A DNA stretch of 64,000 nt from Inia geoffrensis (GCA_036417435.1 CM070904.1:20442835-20506834), one strand, 5' to 3'; positions 45,433 to 57,344 are shown, counted from the first letter of the stretch. Numbers and translations: made by a program. Notes: a model not told the origin generated them from the letters alone.

Positions 45433-46619
45433 ACAGCTCGGGTTGTTTCTTTTAAAAGTACAGGTTTGTTTTTTTTTCCCTCATCGCCCAAAATTTCAAC
45501 ACAAATTAATCTAGCACAGCAATACTGAGAATTTAACATCTATTTTCAATCACTACCTTCCTGGATCATTTTGCTCATACCCCTGGAGGGCTTGTCAAAC
45601 TTTTTGAAGGAACAAAGCCAAAGTCAGGAGTAAAATGATAAAGCTTGGGAGTGAATCGAGGAAGAGAAAAACGCATACACAAGCAACCCCCAGAGGGATG
45701 GGAGAAGAGAAGTTGTGAGAGAAAGAGACCCCACAGGGAGGAACAAAACACGTTCAGACCAGCTTCAAAAAATTCTTCAAGCTAGGCACAGTAGGAAGAG
45801 GTTCAAATAACATGTGCTTCTCTCAGTGAAACTCAAATACAAAAAGACACTGCGCAGGACCAGGGTTTTGTAATATTTGCCTGCACCTGTTCTGTACAGG
45901 AGGACCTGGTGGGCACTGGGAATGGAATTCCTTGCAAGCAATAATTTCACTTTGATGGGTAAATTAATGATGAATATAGCCATGACTATGACAACCATGT
46001 AAGCAATTATAATGTATAAAGGCAATATGAAAGAGTGGTATTTACTAGATCAGAGCTATATAAATTCCAGGTAATAGAATAGAACTGGAATTGAACTTTC
46101 CCTAGATAGTCATCCAAAGTAGACACCCATCCAGCCCCAGGTCAAAGGAAAATTTGGCAAAGCTCACTAAGTGCACTGAGCTTCAAACGATACACCAGAA
46201 CTCATTTATTGAAGTGCACTTGCAACTAACCCTACATTAGACTCTTGACTAGATTTTCCGGTAAAAAGATCATAATCAAAATTCAAATATACAATTCTAA
46301 TATTTTTATGAAATAACTTAAAAATTATCGTAAGGAATCTAAACATTGACTTTCACAAACTAAACTGCAGGCAAAAATCTCAGTTTACAAACAGCACTTA
46401 AACTGTGAGGTAACATAATTGGCAAATAAATCATTTACTGTCAGATCTTAATCTCTGCTCCATGTTACCAGGATATCAAGTTCAATTTGTTTCAGCAAAT
46501 GTTTACTGAGTATATAATACAGTCATCTTTTATGGTGAGAGAATGGTCCTATATCTTTTAAAACATTATCATTTGAAATAATTTTACACTTACAGAAAAT
46601 CTGAAGAACTCTAATTTGT
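45433..46619. other. unassigned DNA
   Basis: No gene recognised. The bit 'cagcaaatgtttactgagta' at 46494 may be a small L2 terminal fragment. Confidence 0.35.
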
Positions 46620-46899
46620 CTTTTTCTTTTCTTATTCAGTCTGCTTAATAGTTTATCAATTCAATTTTACTGTTTTTGTTGCCGCTGTTTTTTCCCAAAG
46701 AATCAGCTTTGGGTTTCATGAAATTTTTTCTATTGTTTATCTGTTTTAAATTTTATTGAACTGAAAATTTTCAATTATTCAATTTTATAAAAATTATTCA
46801 ATTTTATAATTTCTGCTCTTTCGTTTATTATTTCCTTCCTTCTGCTTGCTTTAGGTTTACTTTGTTTTTCTTTTCTAATTTCTTAAAATAGAAGTTCAG

Positions 46900-47088
46900 G
46901 GGCTTCTCTGGTGGCGCAGTGGTTGAGAGTCCGCCTGTCGATGCAGGGGACGCGGGTTCGTGCCCCGGTCCGGAAGGATCCCACATGCCGCGGAGCGGCT
47001 GGGCCCGTGAGCCATCGTCGCTGAGCCTACGCATCCGGAGCCTGTGCTCCGCAACGGGAGAGGCCACAACAGTGAGAGGCCCACATAC

Positions 47089-47111
<23 letters not shown>
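46900..47111 (+). mobile_element. CHR-2-like SINE inserted in an old L1
   Basis: Plus-strand CHR-2 with head gggcttctctggtggcgcag and a long A-run. The 15-bp target duplication aaaatagaagttcag (46885-46899) and aaaatagaagtttag (47112-47126) differs by one base. Confidence 0.95.
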
Positions 47112-47119
<8 letters not shown>

Positions 47120-47160
47120 AGTTTAGATTACCAGTTAGAGACCTTTCTTCTTTTCTAACA

Positions 47161-47196
47161 TAATGCTATAATTATGCATAATGCTATAATTATGCA
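47161..47196. repeat. perfect 18-bp tandem duplication inside an L1
   Basis: taatgctataattatgca occurs twice in direct succession. A diverged third echo, 'aatgcaatgctataaaat', follows near 47205. Confidence 0.95.
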
Positions 47197-48132
47197 TCTA
47201 AAATAATGCAATGCTATAAAATTTCCTCTAAGTACTGACTTAGTCGCATCCCACAAATTTTTATATGTTGGATTTTCATTTAATTTCAAATTATTTTTAA
47301 ATTTCTATTGAGATTTCCTCTTTAACACAATTGTCATTCAGAAATGTGTTAAATTTCCAAATATTTAAGAATTTTTCAAATATCTTTCGCTATTGATTTC
47401 TAGTTTAATTCTGTAATGGTCCAAGAGCCTACTTTCATGATTTATATTCTTTTTAACTTTGTTAAGGTTTGTTTTATGGCCTCATATATGGTCTACATTG
47501 GTGAATTTTCTTTGTGCACTTGGAAAGAATGTGTGGTCTAGAATGGTTGCTGGGTGGAACATTCTGTAAATGTCAATTAGGTCAAGACTCAGAGTGTTAT
47601 TCACTCTAGTGTTATTCAGAGTTTATATTCTTACTGCCCATCTGCCTGCTCTACTAAATGCTCAGAAGGTTAAAATCTCCAATTATTATTGTAAATATCT
47701 ACTTCTCCCTTCATTTCTATCAGTTTTTGCTTCACTTATTTTGAAGCTCTGTGGCTAGGTACATACACATTTATAACTATTACGTCTTCCTGGATGGTCA
47801 ACCGTTTTATCTTTTTGCAATATCCCTCATTATCCCTGATAATGCCCCTTGCCTGAAACCTACTTTGTTTAATATAGCTACGCCAACTTTTTTTATGGTT
47901 GGTGTTAACATGGCATATATTTTTCGATTCTTTTATTTTTAATTTATTGATGTCTCTATATTTAAAGTGGGTTTCTGGTAGACAGCATACTTAGGTCTTG
48001 ATTTCTTATTAATTTTGACAATCTGTGTTTTAACTGGTTTGTTTAAACTGATCACATTTAATGTGATTATTAACATGGGTGGATGGTTGGATTAAAATCT
48101 ACCACCTTGCCAACCTAGGATAACAAGATACC

Positions 48133-48237
48133 TTTTTTTTTTTTTTTTTTTTGGCAGAATCTTAGTTCCCTGACCAGAGATTGAACCCCTGCAGTGAACG
48201 CACGGGGTCCTAACCACTGGACAGCCAGGGAATTCCC
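48133..48237 (-). mobile_element. short, older CHR-family SINE, minus strand
   Basis: A T-run, then the reverse of a short CHR copy ('cagaatcttagttccctgac' and 'cactggacagccagggaatt'). A 10-bp duplication aacaagatac and aagaagatac, with one mismatch, flanks it at 48122-48131 and 48238-48247. Confidence 0.85.
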
Positions 48238-48254
48238 AAGAAGATACATTATTA

Positions 48255-48473
48255 TTATTATTATTATTTGTTTTTGTTTTTGCGGTACACGGGCCTCTCA
48301 CTGTTGTGGCCTCTCCCGTTGCGGAGCACAGGCTCCGGACGCGCAGGCTCAGCGGCCATGGCTCACGGGCCCAGCCGCTCCGCGACATGTGGGATCTTCC
48401 CGGACCGGGGCACGAACCCGTGTCCCCTGCATCGGCAGGCGGACTCTCAACCACTGTGCCACCAGGGAAGCCC
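48255..48473 (-). mobile_element. CHR-2-like SINE, minus strand, abutting an older SINE
   Basis: The reverse CHR-2 body ends in 'ccaccagggaagccc'. Its tail on the left is a mix of (TTA)n and TTTTTG units rather than pure T. A perfect 17-bp target duplication aagaagatacattatta is at 48238-48254 and 48474-48490. The left copy overlaps the target duplication of the older SINE at 48133-48237. Confidence 0.95.
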
Positions 48474-48490
48474 AAGAAGATACATTATTA

Positions 48491-49084
48491 ATAAAGTATT
48501 TAAAGTATATAAATGGAGTGTATATGTCACTTTACAGTTGTGTCTGCTCTGTCTTGGGAATTAAGGAGTGATTTGACATGATAATCTGGCTAATTCACAC
48601 ACTCACTCACAAAAACAACAACAATCATGGAATGATTAAGCTTCAGGAAGTTGAGAGTAGGGCAGATGTTGATTTATGCAGATTAATCATTTAAGTAGGT
48701 CAAACCCTGAGGACAATTATTCAGAATCAGTTTTAATCTGGTTAAAGATTATTTTCCTTTTCCTTTTTCTAAATGGGAGAAATTTTCCAGATGCAAGTAG
48801 AACAATTAAACAAGGTTTCATGCTGCCTTTTGCCTTCCATGAATCCTGTGGTGAGGAGCCAGGGAGGATCCCTACCCCAAGACAAAGTAGAAATCTCAGC
48901 TCTTGCCACTTCAGAAGAGGGAGCCATGCCAGTAGTCTATGGGGCCCTGAGACTCTCTGGATCAGGAGAGATGAGGAATTCTTCAGCAGGTTCCAGTGGT
49001 GCAGGAGCAAAGACAGGAGCAGTCTACCCCAGAGAGAGAGAAAGAGAGAGAAAGAAGAAAGCCAGAGAGGTCTTTCTATAGTGC
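48491..49084. other. unassigned DNA with a GA-rich run
   Basis: A GA-rich stretch lies at 49031-49065. Overlapping frames of 102 and 138 codons at 48676-49092 run into it. Neither has a recognisable domain. Confidence 0.35.
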
Positions 49085-49622
49085 TGTATTAGTTTCCTAC
49101 TGCTGCCATAACAAATTACTGCAAACTCAGTGGCTAGAAACAACACAAATTTATTATCTTGTAGTTCTGTAGGTTAGAAGTCCGTCATGCTTCTCACTAG
49201 GCTAAGGTAAGATGTCAGCAGCTTGTGTTCCTTTCTTAAGGCCCTAGAAAGGAACCCATTTTCTTGCCTTTTCCAGCATCTTGAGGCCACCCCCATTCCC
49301 TGGGTCATGACCCTCTTCCATCTTTAAACCAGCAACACTGTACCTCTCTGACCGCTCTCCCACAGTCACATCTTCTGCTTCCTTCCAGTTCTAAGAACCC
49401 TGTGGTTACATTTTCCTCCTTCACGTTTAAGGGTCATGGTGATTATATTAGCAATCACACCAGATGCCCGTGCATACAGAAAATTCAGAAGAATCACCCT
49501 ATGTCAAAGTTTTAATTTAATCACATCTGCAAGGTGCTTTTTGCCACGTAAGGTAACATATTCACAAGCTCTGGGAATTAGGACGCAAACATCTTTCAGG
49601 TGCCATTATTCTGCCTACTACA
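49085..49622 (-). mobile_element. MaLR (MLT1-type) solo LTR, minus strand
   Basis: Plus-strand reading starts tgtattagtttcctactgct and ends 'ccattattctgcctactaca', so both LTR termini (TG...CA) are present. Interior landmarks are 'aacaaatttattatcttgta'-like sequence near 49145, 'cttgccttttccagcatctt', 'ttaatcacatctgcaaggtg' and 'taaggtaacatattcacaag'. It has the usual full length, about 540 bp. No partner LTR is present. Confidence 0.75.
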
Positions 49623-50035
49623 GGGGTTAACTGGAATGTACTTTAGTCATGGCTATTACTAAGAGCGGTCATCTTCCATGGGGCCAAGCCACCCATGCAT
49701 GAGTGAGCAACAAGTCCCTTCAAATTCTGTCATGGAAAACCAACCACCCCTTACAATGTATATACAACACCTGCACTTAAATACAAACTACCTTGCTCAA
49801 ATACTTCCTTAGGACTTTCTTGCTTAAAACTTATGTGAACAGCTTTAAATAGAGCTGTCCCTATTTAGAGAGATGTCTGAGGTCAGAAGAGGGAAAGGCT
49901 CATGGCAAAATGGCCTTTGCTCGAAGGACCTGCTGATATCATCGGCAAATGAAATGTAAGAAGAAAAGGGAAATAATTGTCTATCTCAGTGTTTCTTCAC
50001 AACTGGGGTCTATGAAGCAAAAGCTCTTTGAGATG

Positions 50036-50073
<38 letters not shown>

Positions 50074-51879
50074 AAAGGCACACAGGACTCTGTAATCATT
50101 CAAGGAAATGCTGAATATTATCCACCTCTCAAGGATTCTCAATGCATGTTAATATTTTAAAGCTCTGAGGAAATATGTGTATGATCAATCTTCGGCTTCT
50201 TGAAAAATATAAAGGGAGCTTCCAACTTTAACTTGACCTCTGTTTGGCCCTGTGGTACCCTTACTGGTCCCATACCCTCATGCGTGAGAACAGTTTCCCA
50301 TCTGCTTCGAGAATTCCTTTCTGCTGAGCTTTAGGGCAGACTGCAGTAAGCTTGAAGGCTTCTATAAGAGTAGTCTCCAAATTTGTTCTGATCTGATTAT
50401 CTATTTCCTCAGTAAAATTTTATATATCTATATACAGACATTCAAAATTTAATGTGTAAAATTTTTACATGTGTTACTGTACTAATATATACCCACATCA
50501 AATAGGTAATTATAACAAAAATCACATAAGAATTATCTTATATATGTTGATAATTATGGTTGCTTTATATCACCAATAGTTAATACCTCAAGAGAAAGTA
50601 TACATTTGGGGTTAGGGTTGTCTTTACTAAACCTGGATGTAAATTCATTCTATCAGCTAGTTTTCTTGCAAATGATTTTCAATGTTTTGTCCCATTTCTT
50701 ATCAGATCTTACAAGATTATTTTTCCTCCGCAATATCATTGAAGAAGTACTCATCCCAGAAGTAGAAGTGTCAGCTGTTCTATTTTCCTGGACCTGATTA
50801 GGCTTGCTTTTATCATCTTGGATCTACGATAGGTTCATATGCTGGTGTGTCTTATGTGGTTGTGTTGCAGCACTCATTTCAACCCATTTGCCCATTTGGT
50901 GAAGATCAGTTTAGCTAAAGAGAGAGAACGTGTAATTGTAGTGAACCCAGCCCGTGTAACATGGTATGCTGAAACCAAATGTGGGCACTACAGACGAGCC
51001 CTCTCAGTTGCGGAACACCCTCCTTCATTCGGCACCTTGCCTGACTAAGAGAACAGAGGACCTGCTGACATATAGCCCAAATCTATGTATCTATATACGT
51101 GGCATTAGTAAAGATTAATTCCTTTCTCCCAGTTTAAGTAAAAATCAATAAAAGCTTGAACATTTTCCTCCTAAACCTTATTGGGTTGTCTTGCTTACCT
51201 TCCAGGTGTTCTCCCCATATGCCATGGCTACCCTTCACCCCAAAACTGTGGCTGTGAATTTAGGGAGGTCAGAGTTTAATTCCAGATCTGCTGCTCTAAC
51301 CCATTTCAGAGTTTCAAGGACAAAGTGCTCAGTAGGGCCCAGTAGCACTCTTGGGAGGTTAAACACTGGATTTTTGTTTGGGGAGATCCGTCTCAGGAAG
51401 ATGGGGACAGGCCTGCCCTGAGACATACTGATCTCCTTCCCTGAGGGCTGGTGGACCACAGGTTTAATGGTTAACTGGATGTGCCAGGAGAGAAAAAAGG
51501 CCAGGAACTGTTGCAGGGAAGCTCTTTTCCCCAGGCAATAGATCTCACCTGGAAGAAGACCCATGAGAGTAACATTCTTGGTCTTCCTTGGGGAGACAGA
51601 GTGAATTGCTGGATGGATATTTTAGAGCACGGGAAGCTGGGTGTATGGAACTCAGCCCTTTCCTTTCTCTTGAGCATCTCCTTGGCCTGCACATGGGACA
51701 CTCGTGGGAGACAGACTCTACCACTACTGGGGAGGCCTATGGGTCCTTGGGGTTGCCTTTGAGTGTGCACCCATTGTTGCCACATACCTAGGTCACATTC
51801 TTACATATATTTCAATCCCTATGTGACTAGCTTCTTTGTTTACCTCTAAGTGGCTCCAAACTGGGTCAGGAAAACGAAA
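49623..51879. other. unassigned DNA with a (CA)n tract
   Basis: No gene recognised. A (CA)n microsatellite at 50036-50071 interrupts sequence that starts with 'cagtgtttcttcacaactgg', possibly a decayed hAT end. Frames of up to 109 codons near 51235-51785 overlap on opposite strands. Confidence 0.35.
50036..50071. repeat. (CA)n microsatellite
   Basis: An uninterrupted CA run of about 18 units, followed by ctcaaaggca. Confidence 0.95.
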
Positions 51880-51990
51880 TACTGGAAAATTGTGGGATCT
51901 GGTGCAAATTTACTTTAACTCATTGAGGCTCTGTTTCTATGCCCCAAAATGATGCTAGTAGCATCTGCCTTTTAGGTATTGCCTAGCCCA
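51880..51990 (+). repeat. MIR SINE fragment
   Basis: 'tttactttaactcattgagg', 'ctctgtttctatgccccaaa', 'gatgctagtagcatctgcct' match the MIR middle. Confidence 0.6.
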
Positions 51991-52004
51991 CACCTTAACA
52001 CCTA

Positions 52005-52190
52005 TTGGCTATTTATTACATGCAGGCATGTGCTAGGTCCTTTTGTTACATTCCCTCATATAATCTTCACAATAACTACATAAGGTAGGAATTATTATTA
52101 TCCTTATTTTAAGATGATGACACTGACACTTAGAACATAAACAAGATAACGTGGACCATACCGTTACGAGACTTACATTTTAACATACAA
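52005..52190 (-). repeat. MIR SINE, minus strand
   Basis: 'ggcatgtgctaggtcctttt', 'ccctcatataatcttcacaa', 'acataaggtaggaattatta' are reverse MIR. It forms a head-on pair with the plus-strand fragment just before it. Confidence 0.7.
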
Positions 52191-52387
52191 GCAAAGAAAG
52201 CATTCAGAACCTACAGCCCAGGTCTTGATTCCTTTTCAGAAGAGCAAAAACCAAATAGAAATGACAGAGGTTGAACCAAAAGTCAACAATCTACCACCAG
52301 CCAGTCTTTCTTATTCTCTAGTGGTCCTCGGGGTTCAGAGTCCTAAAAGCCCTCGTCCCCCACCCCCAAACCTCTTTTTTGTATCTA

Positions 52388-52475
52388 ATGTGCTTCAAAT
52401 GGCCAGTTATGGCCCATCAATGCGTCACGAAATTAATCTGTGGCTCATGGCCAACACTTTTTCTAAGGGAAGAGG
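52388..52475. mobile_element. hAT-type fragment
   Basis: 'tgcgtcacgaaattaatctg', 'tggctcatggccaacacttt' recall the repeated 'gggtcgcgacc' zone of the same hAT group seen at 44793. Confidence 0.4.
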
Positions 52476-52584
52476 AGGGCCGGGGAGAGTAGGGGAAGGA
52501 AGAGGAGGGAATAGCTTAGAAAAGGAAGTCTCAGAGTGTAGACCACATAAGGACCATATTATATTGTTTAGTGAAATGACTGCT

Positions 52585-52612
52585 CTGTGTGTGTGTGTGT
52601 GTGTGCGTGTGT
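52585..52612. repeat. (TG)n microsatellite
   Basis: Roughly 13 TG units with one c interruption. Open frames through this point are artefacts. Confidence 0.93.
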
Positions 52613-53649
52613 TGCACGTACATGCTAGGTTGCAATGTCAAGTGTATTTTGTTACTGTGGATCATCCCAAATATTTTAAATTCTGGTTCCATCTTATTTG
52701 GCTTATAATAAGCTTGTTTTCATGGTGTTAGGGCTGGTTCTACCCTTGCTTAATGTTCTCCTTCTTCCCCTATGTTTCTAGGCTGCCTCCGGAAGAGAAA
52801 AGTGAGAGGGGTCCTGTGTGCGTAAGATAGTAGCGAGAGGGAATGTGACGCAAAGTGGAGACGCAAATGGAAGAGGTGAGTGGGGCCAGTCAGGCAGTCC
52901 TGGAATGACGTGTGTGGATTTTGTTCTTAAGTGTAAAGGAAAGCCTTGGAGGGCTTTTGATTTAGGGAAGTGATACAATTCCATTTATATCATAAAAAGA
53001 ACCCTGTAATTAGTGGGTAGAGAGTGAATAGTAGGAGGCCAGAGTGGAAAGAGATAAGAGACCAGTGGCATGTTCTAAGACAGTAGTCATTGAAATGAAC
53101 AGGAGAGCATCGAGGCTTACGTGCCAGTCAGGATTTGCCCAGAGAACTGGAACTTCTAGGAAATATACATGATAAGGATTGTACCTTACACAGCGGGGCA
53201 GCCAGTTACACAGACTATGCGGGCTGTTGTTTCGTGCCTGGTGCTAGAGCCCGAAGACCACAGGGAAGGGAAACAGCACAGGAAGTGTGGGAAGTAAGGA
53301 CAAGTGGGAACCTGGGAGGCTGAGCTGGACATCACCAGAAAAGGCTGCCCCCTGCACTGGCTCTCACCACCTCCAGGCCTTCAACTTCAAAGATGGCTCA
53401 TTCCTGAGTGAAAAGCTGACACCTGTCAAGGTGCTAAGATGTACCTAGTCCGGGATTCAGAGAGGCTGAAGTGAAAGATCACAAGGAGTCAGAGGCCAAG
53501 GGCCCGGCCACACCCCACACCAACTAGGCGTCACAGCAGATAAGCAACCATACAGGTGAGATGCAATAGCCTTTGCACACCACACCCCACCTTCTAAGCG
53601 TAAAAAAATACCACCCCTTCACTCCCTCTTCCAAGTCATGTGAAGTATG
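52613..53649. other. unassigned DNA
   Basis: No repeat or exon recognised. Confidence 0.35.
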
Positions 53650-53945
53650 TTTCTTGTGCCTAGTATGTGGATATGTTCACATGCTTGGAAGCTCCCTGAC
53701 CCCTATTGATTAAGGATTTTTACAGAGGTTTCATTAGGTAGGCATGATTGATTAAATCATTGGCCATTGGTGGTTGAATTCACTCTCCAGCCCCTTTCCT
53801 CTTCCTGGAGGTCCAGGCATAGAGCTAGAAATTTCAACCTTCTAATCCCGGCTTGGTATTTTCAGAAACTATGTAGCCCCCCACTTCTACCCCCTTACCT
53901 CCCAACCCAGCCAACCGCCTACCTTGAATAATCTCATTAGCATAA
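53650..53945 (-). mobile_element. LTR-like repeat, minus strand
   Basis: This segment is the reverse complement of part of the repeat at 57345-57990. The plus-strand stretches 'ggtttcattaggtaggcatg', 'attgattaaatcattggcca' and 'cactctccagcccctttcct' answer 'ggggctggagattgaatcaa', 'gctgataatttaatcaagta' and 'tgcctatgtaataaagcctc' in the other copy. Only the 5' half is recognisable. Confidence 0.6.
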
Positions 53946-55895
53946 AAAAGACACTTTTATCACTCAGGAGATTCCAAGGGTTTTAGGAGCTCTGTGCCAG
54001 GAACTGAGCAGAAAGTTGAAAAAAAAAAATTTTTTTTTTTTTTTCATACTACAGGGTATAAAGGTGTAGGGGAGAAGACTCCAGAGCACGCAGTACTGCC
54101 CACAGTGCAAGGAGAGGGGGCAGAGGAAGCGTGCCACAGTACAGGCTGCTGGAGAGTTTGAGGACCATGGAATCCTGCCAGCAAGTACTAGAAAGACAAA
54201 GGGGATGACTGATAGGTGAATGCAAAAGGACATTCTACCAAAGGTTGCCTAGAATAGTTTGAAGGATTCAAATCCCTTCTTGAGCAATAATTCGCCATGT
54301 ATCCTACAACACATCAGAACTCAGCAGAGCAGAAATGAGAATTCCATGCATGTAAAACACCCCAAGTCTTTCGGGGAATAAAATGTTTGAATCCTGTGTG
54401 CATTTCCTCAAAAGCAAGGAGCTTATCTTGGCTATCATCACTCTGAAGTATAAATAATTAATATAAGCATTTATTTAAAAACTATACCAGAGGTCAGTGG
54501 ACATCATGAGTCAAAGATGTGAGGGGTGTGTATGTATATATGTAGGAATGATACAGAAAGAGAGAATGGGTTATCTGGAACTAAAAATAGTAGAGAGTTT
54601 GGCATTTTCTAATTGATGGCATTTTTCTGGAAGCTAGAACCCTCTGCAGCTACTTAGGTGAGTGATATGGACAATTATCTTGAACTGAGTAACTAACTAG
54701 GGACTTTCCTTTCAAATGCTATACAGCCATGAAGGCACTCCAGGAGAGCAAGGAAAACATTTTTCTTTTTTTTGCCTGTCCACCAGACTCTGAGTAATAA
54801 GTGATAATGTCTAATGATGAAAACAAAAATGTTTTTAAAAGATGACACAAAGGAACACAATAATATACAGACGATGTATTAGCTATCATTAAGTGAAAAG
54901 AAAAGTGTTTCTTAGTTTTAGGTAAACATTTTTTCCTTGGGGACCAAGTGTTTGGGGTATTGTGCTTTGTGCCCTACTTGGACCATGGTGGGCTTCACAA
55001 GCATAGGCAGGGGGTTGCCTGATTTGAGACATTCCAAGAAGGGTCACCTTCCCAAAATGTCTTTCCCAACCATCACTTAAACTTCACTTATCACCTTCTA
55101 CTATCATCCCTAGGCCTATATTTAAAATGCAAATACTTGTGGGATACAGCCACTTTTCAGGCCCTCAGACTAATTACCACTAAAGAAGTGATTGGATGCC
55201 TTCAAGAGAAAGATGAGGGCCTCTTGGAACCTTTGATTATGGATTAAAAAACTAATCTGCTGAAATAAATGTAAGTCCTGTTTCTTCTACTCTGTTTCTT
55301 CCCTCTCCCAGGCTGAATCTGCCAAATATTCTTCATCGCTGGACTCTGTCTTCATGCCTAGTTTCACTTCTGCCTCCCTCTTCATCCCCTGATCCTGACC
55401 TTGAGCCTGGGGAAATTGCTCCGGGCCCTCAGGATCTCCCCCCAGGTTTATAATCCTCTTGCAAGTCTATCAGTGGCTCAATTTTGTTTTCTTTCATGTA
55501 CTCATAGGAAGGAGGGAACACTGGCCACATGTGACCACATGAAGATTTTTAGAACCTACACAAAGTAAATAAGGCTGGACCAAGAGATAAAAAAGATGTG
55601 GAGGATCAGAAATGTCTGTGCATTGCACCACACAGACCTGCAGATGCACTCCCATTATGTTAATTTCTCATTATACAATATGGAATTTTGCCTTAACAGA
55701 AATAATACCAATAATGTCACAGGGTCTGCTTTTATGGGAAATGGAATTGTCAGGCATTGGGTCACTACACTGTCCAATTCCTGGGGTGTCATTTTCATCA
55801 CAGTTTAGGTGAGCGGTGCCCCTGGACTTGTACAGTGCATAGCCTGTGTAGCTATACACAGCAACCATAACCAAGGGAATAAGACATCCATTTTA
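53946..55895. other. unassigned DNA
   Basis: An A-run followed at once by a T-run lies at 54020-54045. No exon or repeat family is recognised elsewhere in this stretch. Confidence 0.35.
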
Positions 55896-56082
55896 TTTAT
55901 TTTTTTTAATTTTTATTCGGTTGCACTGGGTCTTAGTTGAGGCTGGCGGCTTCCTTAGTTGTGGCTCACTGACTCCTTAGTTGTGGCATGCATTGGGATC
56001 TACTTCCCTGACCAGGGACCAAACTCGGGCCCCCTGTATTGGGAGCATGGAGTCTTGACCACTGCGCCACCAGGGAACTCCC
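55896..56082 (-). mobile_element. CHR-family SINE (older), minus strand
   Basis: Reverse CHR, ending 'ccaccagggaactccc', with a decayed AT-rich tail on the left. The perfect 15-bp target duplication aagacatccatttta is at 55881-55895 and 56083-56097. The repeated 'cttagttgtggc' units are those of the long form, but the body is shortened. Confidence 0.93.
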
Positions 56083-56269
56083 AAGACATCCATTTTAGAT
56101 GTAAATTTTATTAAGTTTTGAATGAAAAGACACAACTAAATCTCCTCCTCATATTCCGTCTAAAACTAAAGGGGCTTAGTGTCAGCTATAAGAGAGTGCC
56201 CCTTTCTAAACAACTAGCTGAGTAACTCCAGGGATTTAGCCTGGTTCTCTCACAACTACCCTGTAAGAT

Positions 56270-56470
56270 ATGGAACACATTGCACATTCACTATATTCTA
56301 TTGATGAAAAGTGTCTTAGAACTTCGGATGATTACTTAATCCCAATCTACCATCCAGTTGATCTCAGAGAGATGAAATGGCTTGCCTAACGTCACAATAT
56401 TTAATAACTATGTCGGAACAAGAAGCCAGGTTGCCAGCACTCTGAAGTCATTCCCACTAGATACTAAAGT
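56270..56470 (-). repeat. MIR SINE, minus strand
   Basis: 'atggcttgcctaacgtcaca', 'aagaagccaggttgccagca' are in reverse MIR order. It is diverged. Confidence 0.6.
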
Positions 56471-56559
56471 CTTTGAGGTCAGCTGACCACTTCTTTAGTT
56501 TTGCTCCTCCAGGAAAAAGTGCAGTTGTTAAAGCTGCTAAGTAAATAAGAATAATATGA

Positions 56560-56655
56560 GAGAATGTGCGAAAGCACTTGTAAAGAATTAAATCATAAGC
56601 ATGTATAGAGAAGGTGCTAAAGCACCTGCAAAGAATTAAATCATAAACATAAGGT
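56560..56655. repeat. diverged 48-bp tandem duplication
   Basis: The block ending aaagaattaaatcataa occurs at 56582-56598 and again at 56630-56646, preceded in each case by 'gtgc.aaagcac.tg'. The offset is 48 bp with a few differences. Confidence 0.9.
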
Positions 56656-56669
56656 TACTATGTTGGGCA

Positions 56670-56860
56670 TTACTGTGATGATCAGGCTCTGGTAGAAGTC
56701 CACCCCTCACTGGATATGTAACCATAAGCAAGTTACTTAAACTTGATGCCTCAGTTGCTTCATACGTAAGAGAGGATAATAACAGAAGCTTAGAACAGAA
56801 TAGCAGCTCTTAAAATAGAATGCTGTGTGCTCTACACATACAATCATTGCTAGTTATTAT
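56670..56860 (+). repeat. MIR SINE
   Basis: 'accataagcaagttacttaa', 'tgatgcctcagttgcttcat', 'gagaggataataacagaagc' follow the MIR core. Confidence 0.7.
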
Positions 56861-57344
56861 CATCACTTTCCAAACATTAAGATGGTCTAGATAAAAGCCT
56901 AAGAGCTATTTACATAAGAAAGAGTGTGGTCAATACTGTATGGTCCCACCTTACAGGTAAGTAATTTTATTTACTGAAATTGATTCAAATCTTGCTTCAA
57001 TTCAAACAACTATTTCTTTAAGCATGTACCACGGAGCAACCACTCAGCAAACTCACCATTTAATAGGGGAGACAAAGAACGTATACACGGTAAATGCATC
57101 AAGAGACATGAGCATAAGGGCATATGACACAGAAGAGGGGCTACCTCACCCTAAAGTCAAGACAGGTGATATTGTAATTAATAATATGAAATATATATTT
57201 GGTCTTCTTCCACATTCCTAGCACAGAGCTCCTAAAACTCTTGGCATTTGCTGAGTGATAAGGACAATAAAGGTGCATCGTTACATTAATAGGTGACTTT
57301 TGGAAGGCACCTAAGGTTAAGGGTAGGTTTCCAGAGGAAGCAAC
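56861..57344. other. unassigned DNA
   Basis: No repeat family or exon recognised. Confidence 0.35.

Larger units (their letters stand above)
46620..48110 (-). repeat. ancient L1 ORF2 region, minus strand, split by a SINE
   Basis: Reverse L1 ORF2 sequence is visible on both sides of the SINE at 46900-47111. On the left are 'agaatcagctttgggtttca' and 'ttatttccttccttctgctt'. On the right are 'cgcatcccacaaatttttat', 'acattctgtaaatgtcaatt', 'tctccaattattattgtaaa' and 'gtgggtttctggtagacagc'. No open reading frame remains. Confidence 0.75.

Noticed and set aside
48194..48571. 125-codon frame with arginine-rich and cysteine-rich segments
   Set aside because: It spans a CHR-2 SINE. The same peptide appears at every CHR-2 copy, so it is SINE translation.
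31860..49622. MaLR LTRs as ends of one element
   Set aside because: They lie 17 kb apart, differ in subtype and have no internal region between them. Both are solo LTRs.
52225..52731. 168-codon plus-strand open frame
   Set aside because: It runs through a hAT-like fragment and the (TG)n tract, giving a Cys-Val run. This is an artefact.
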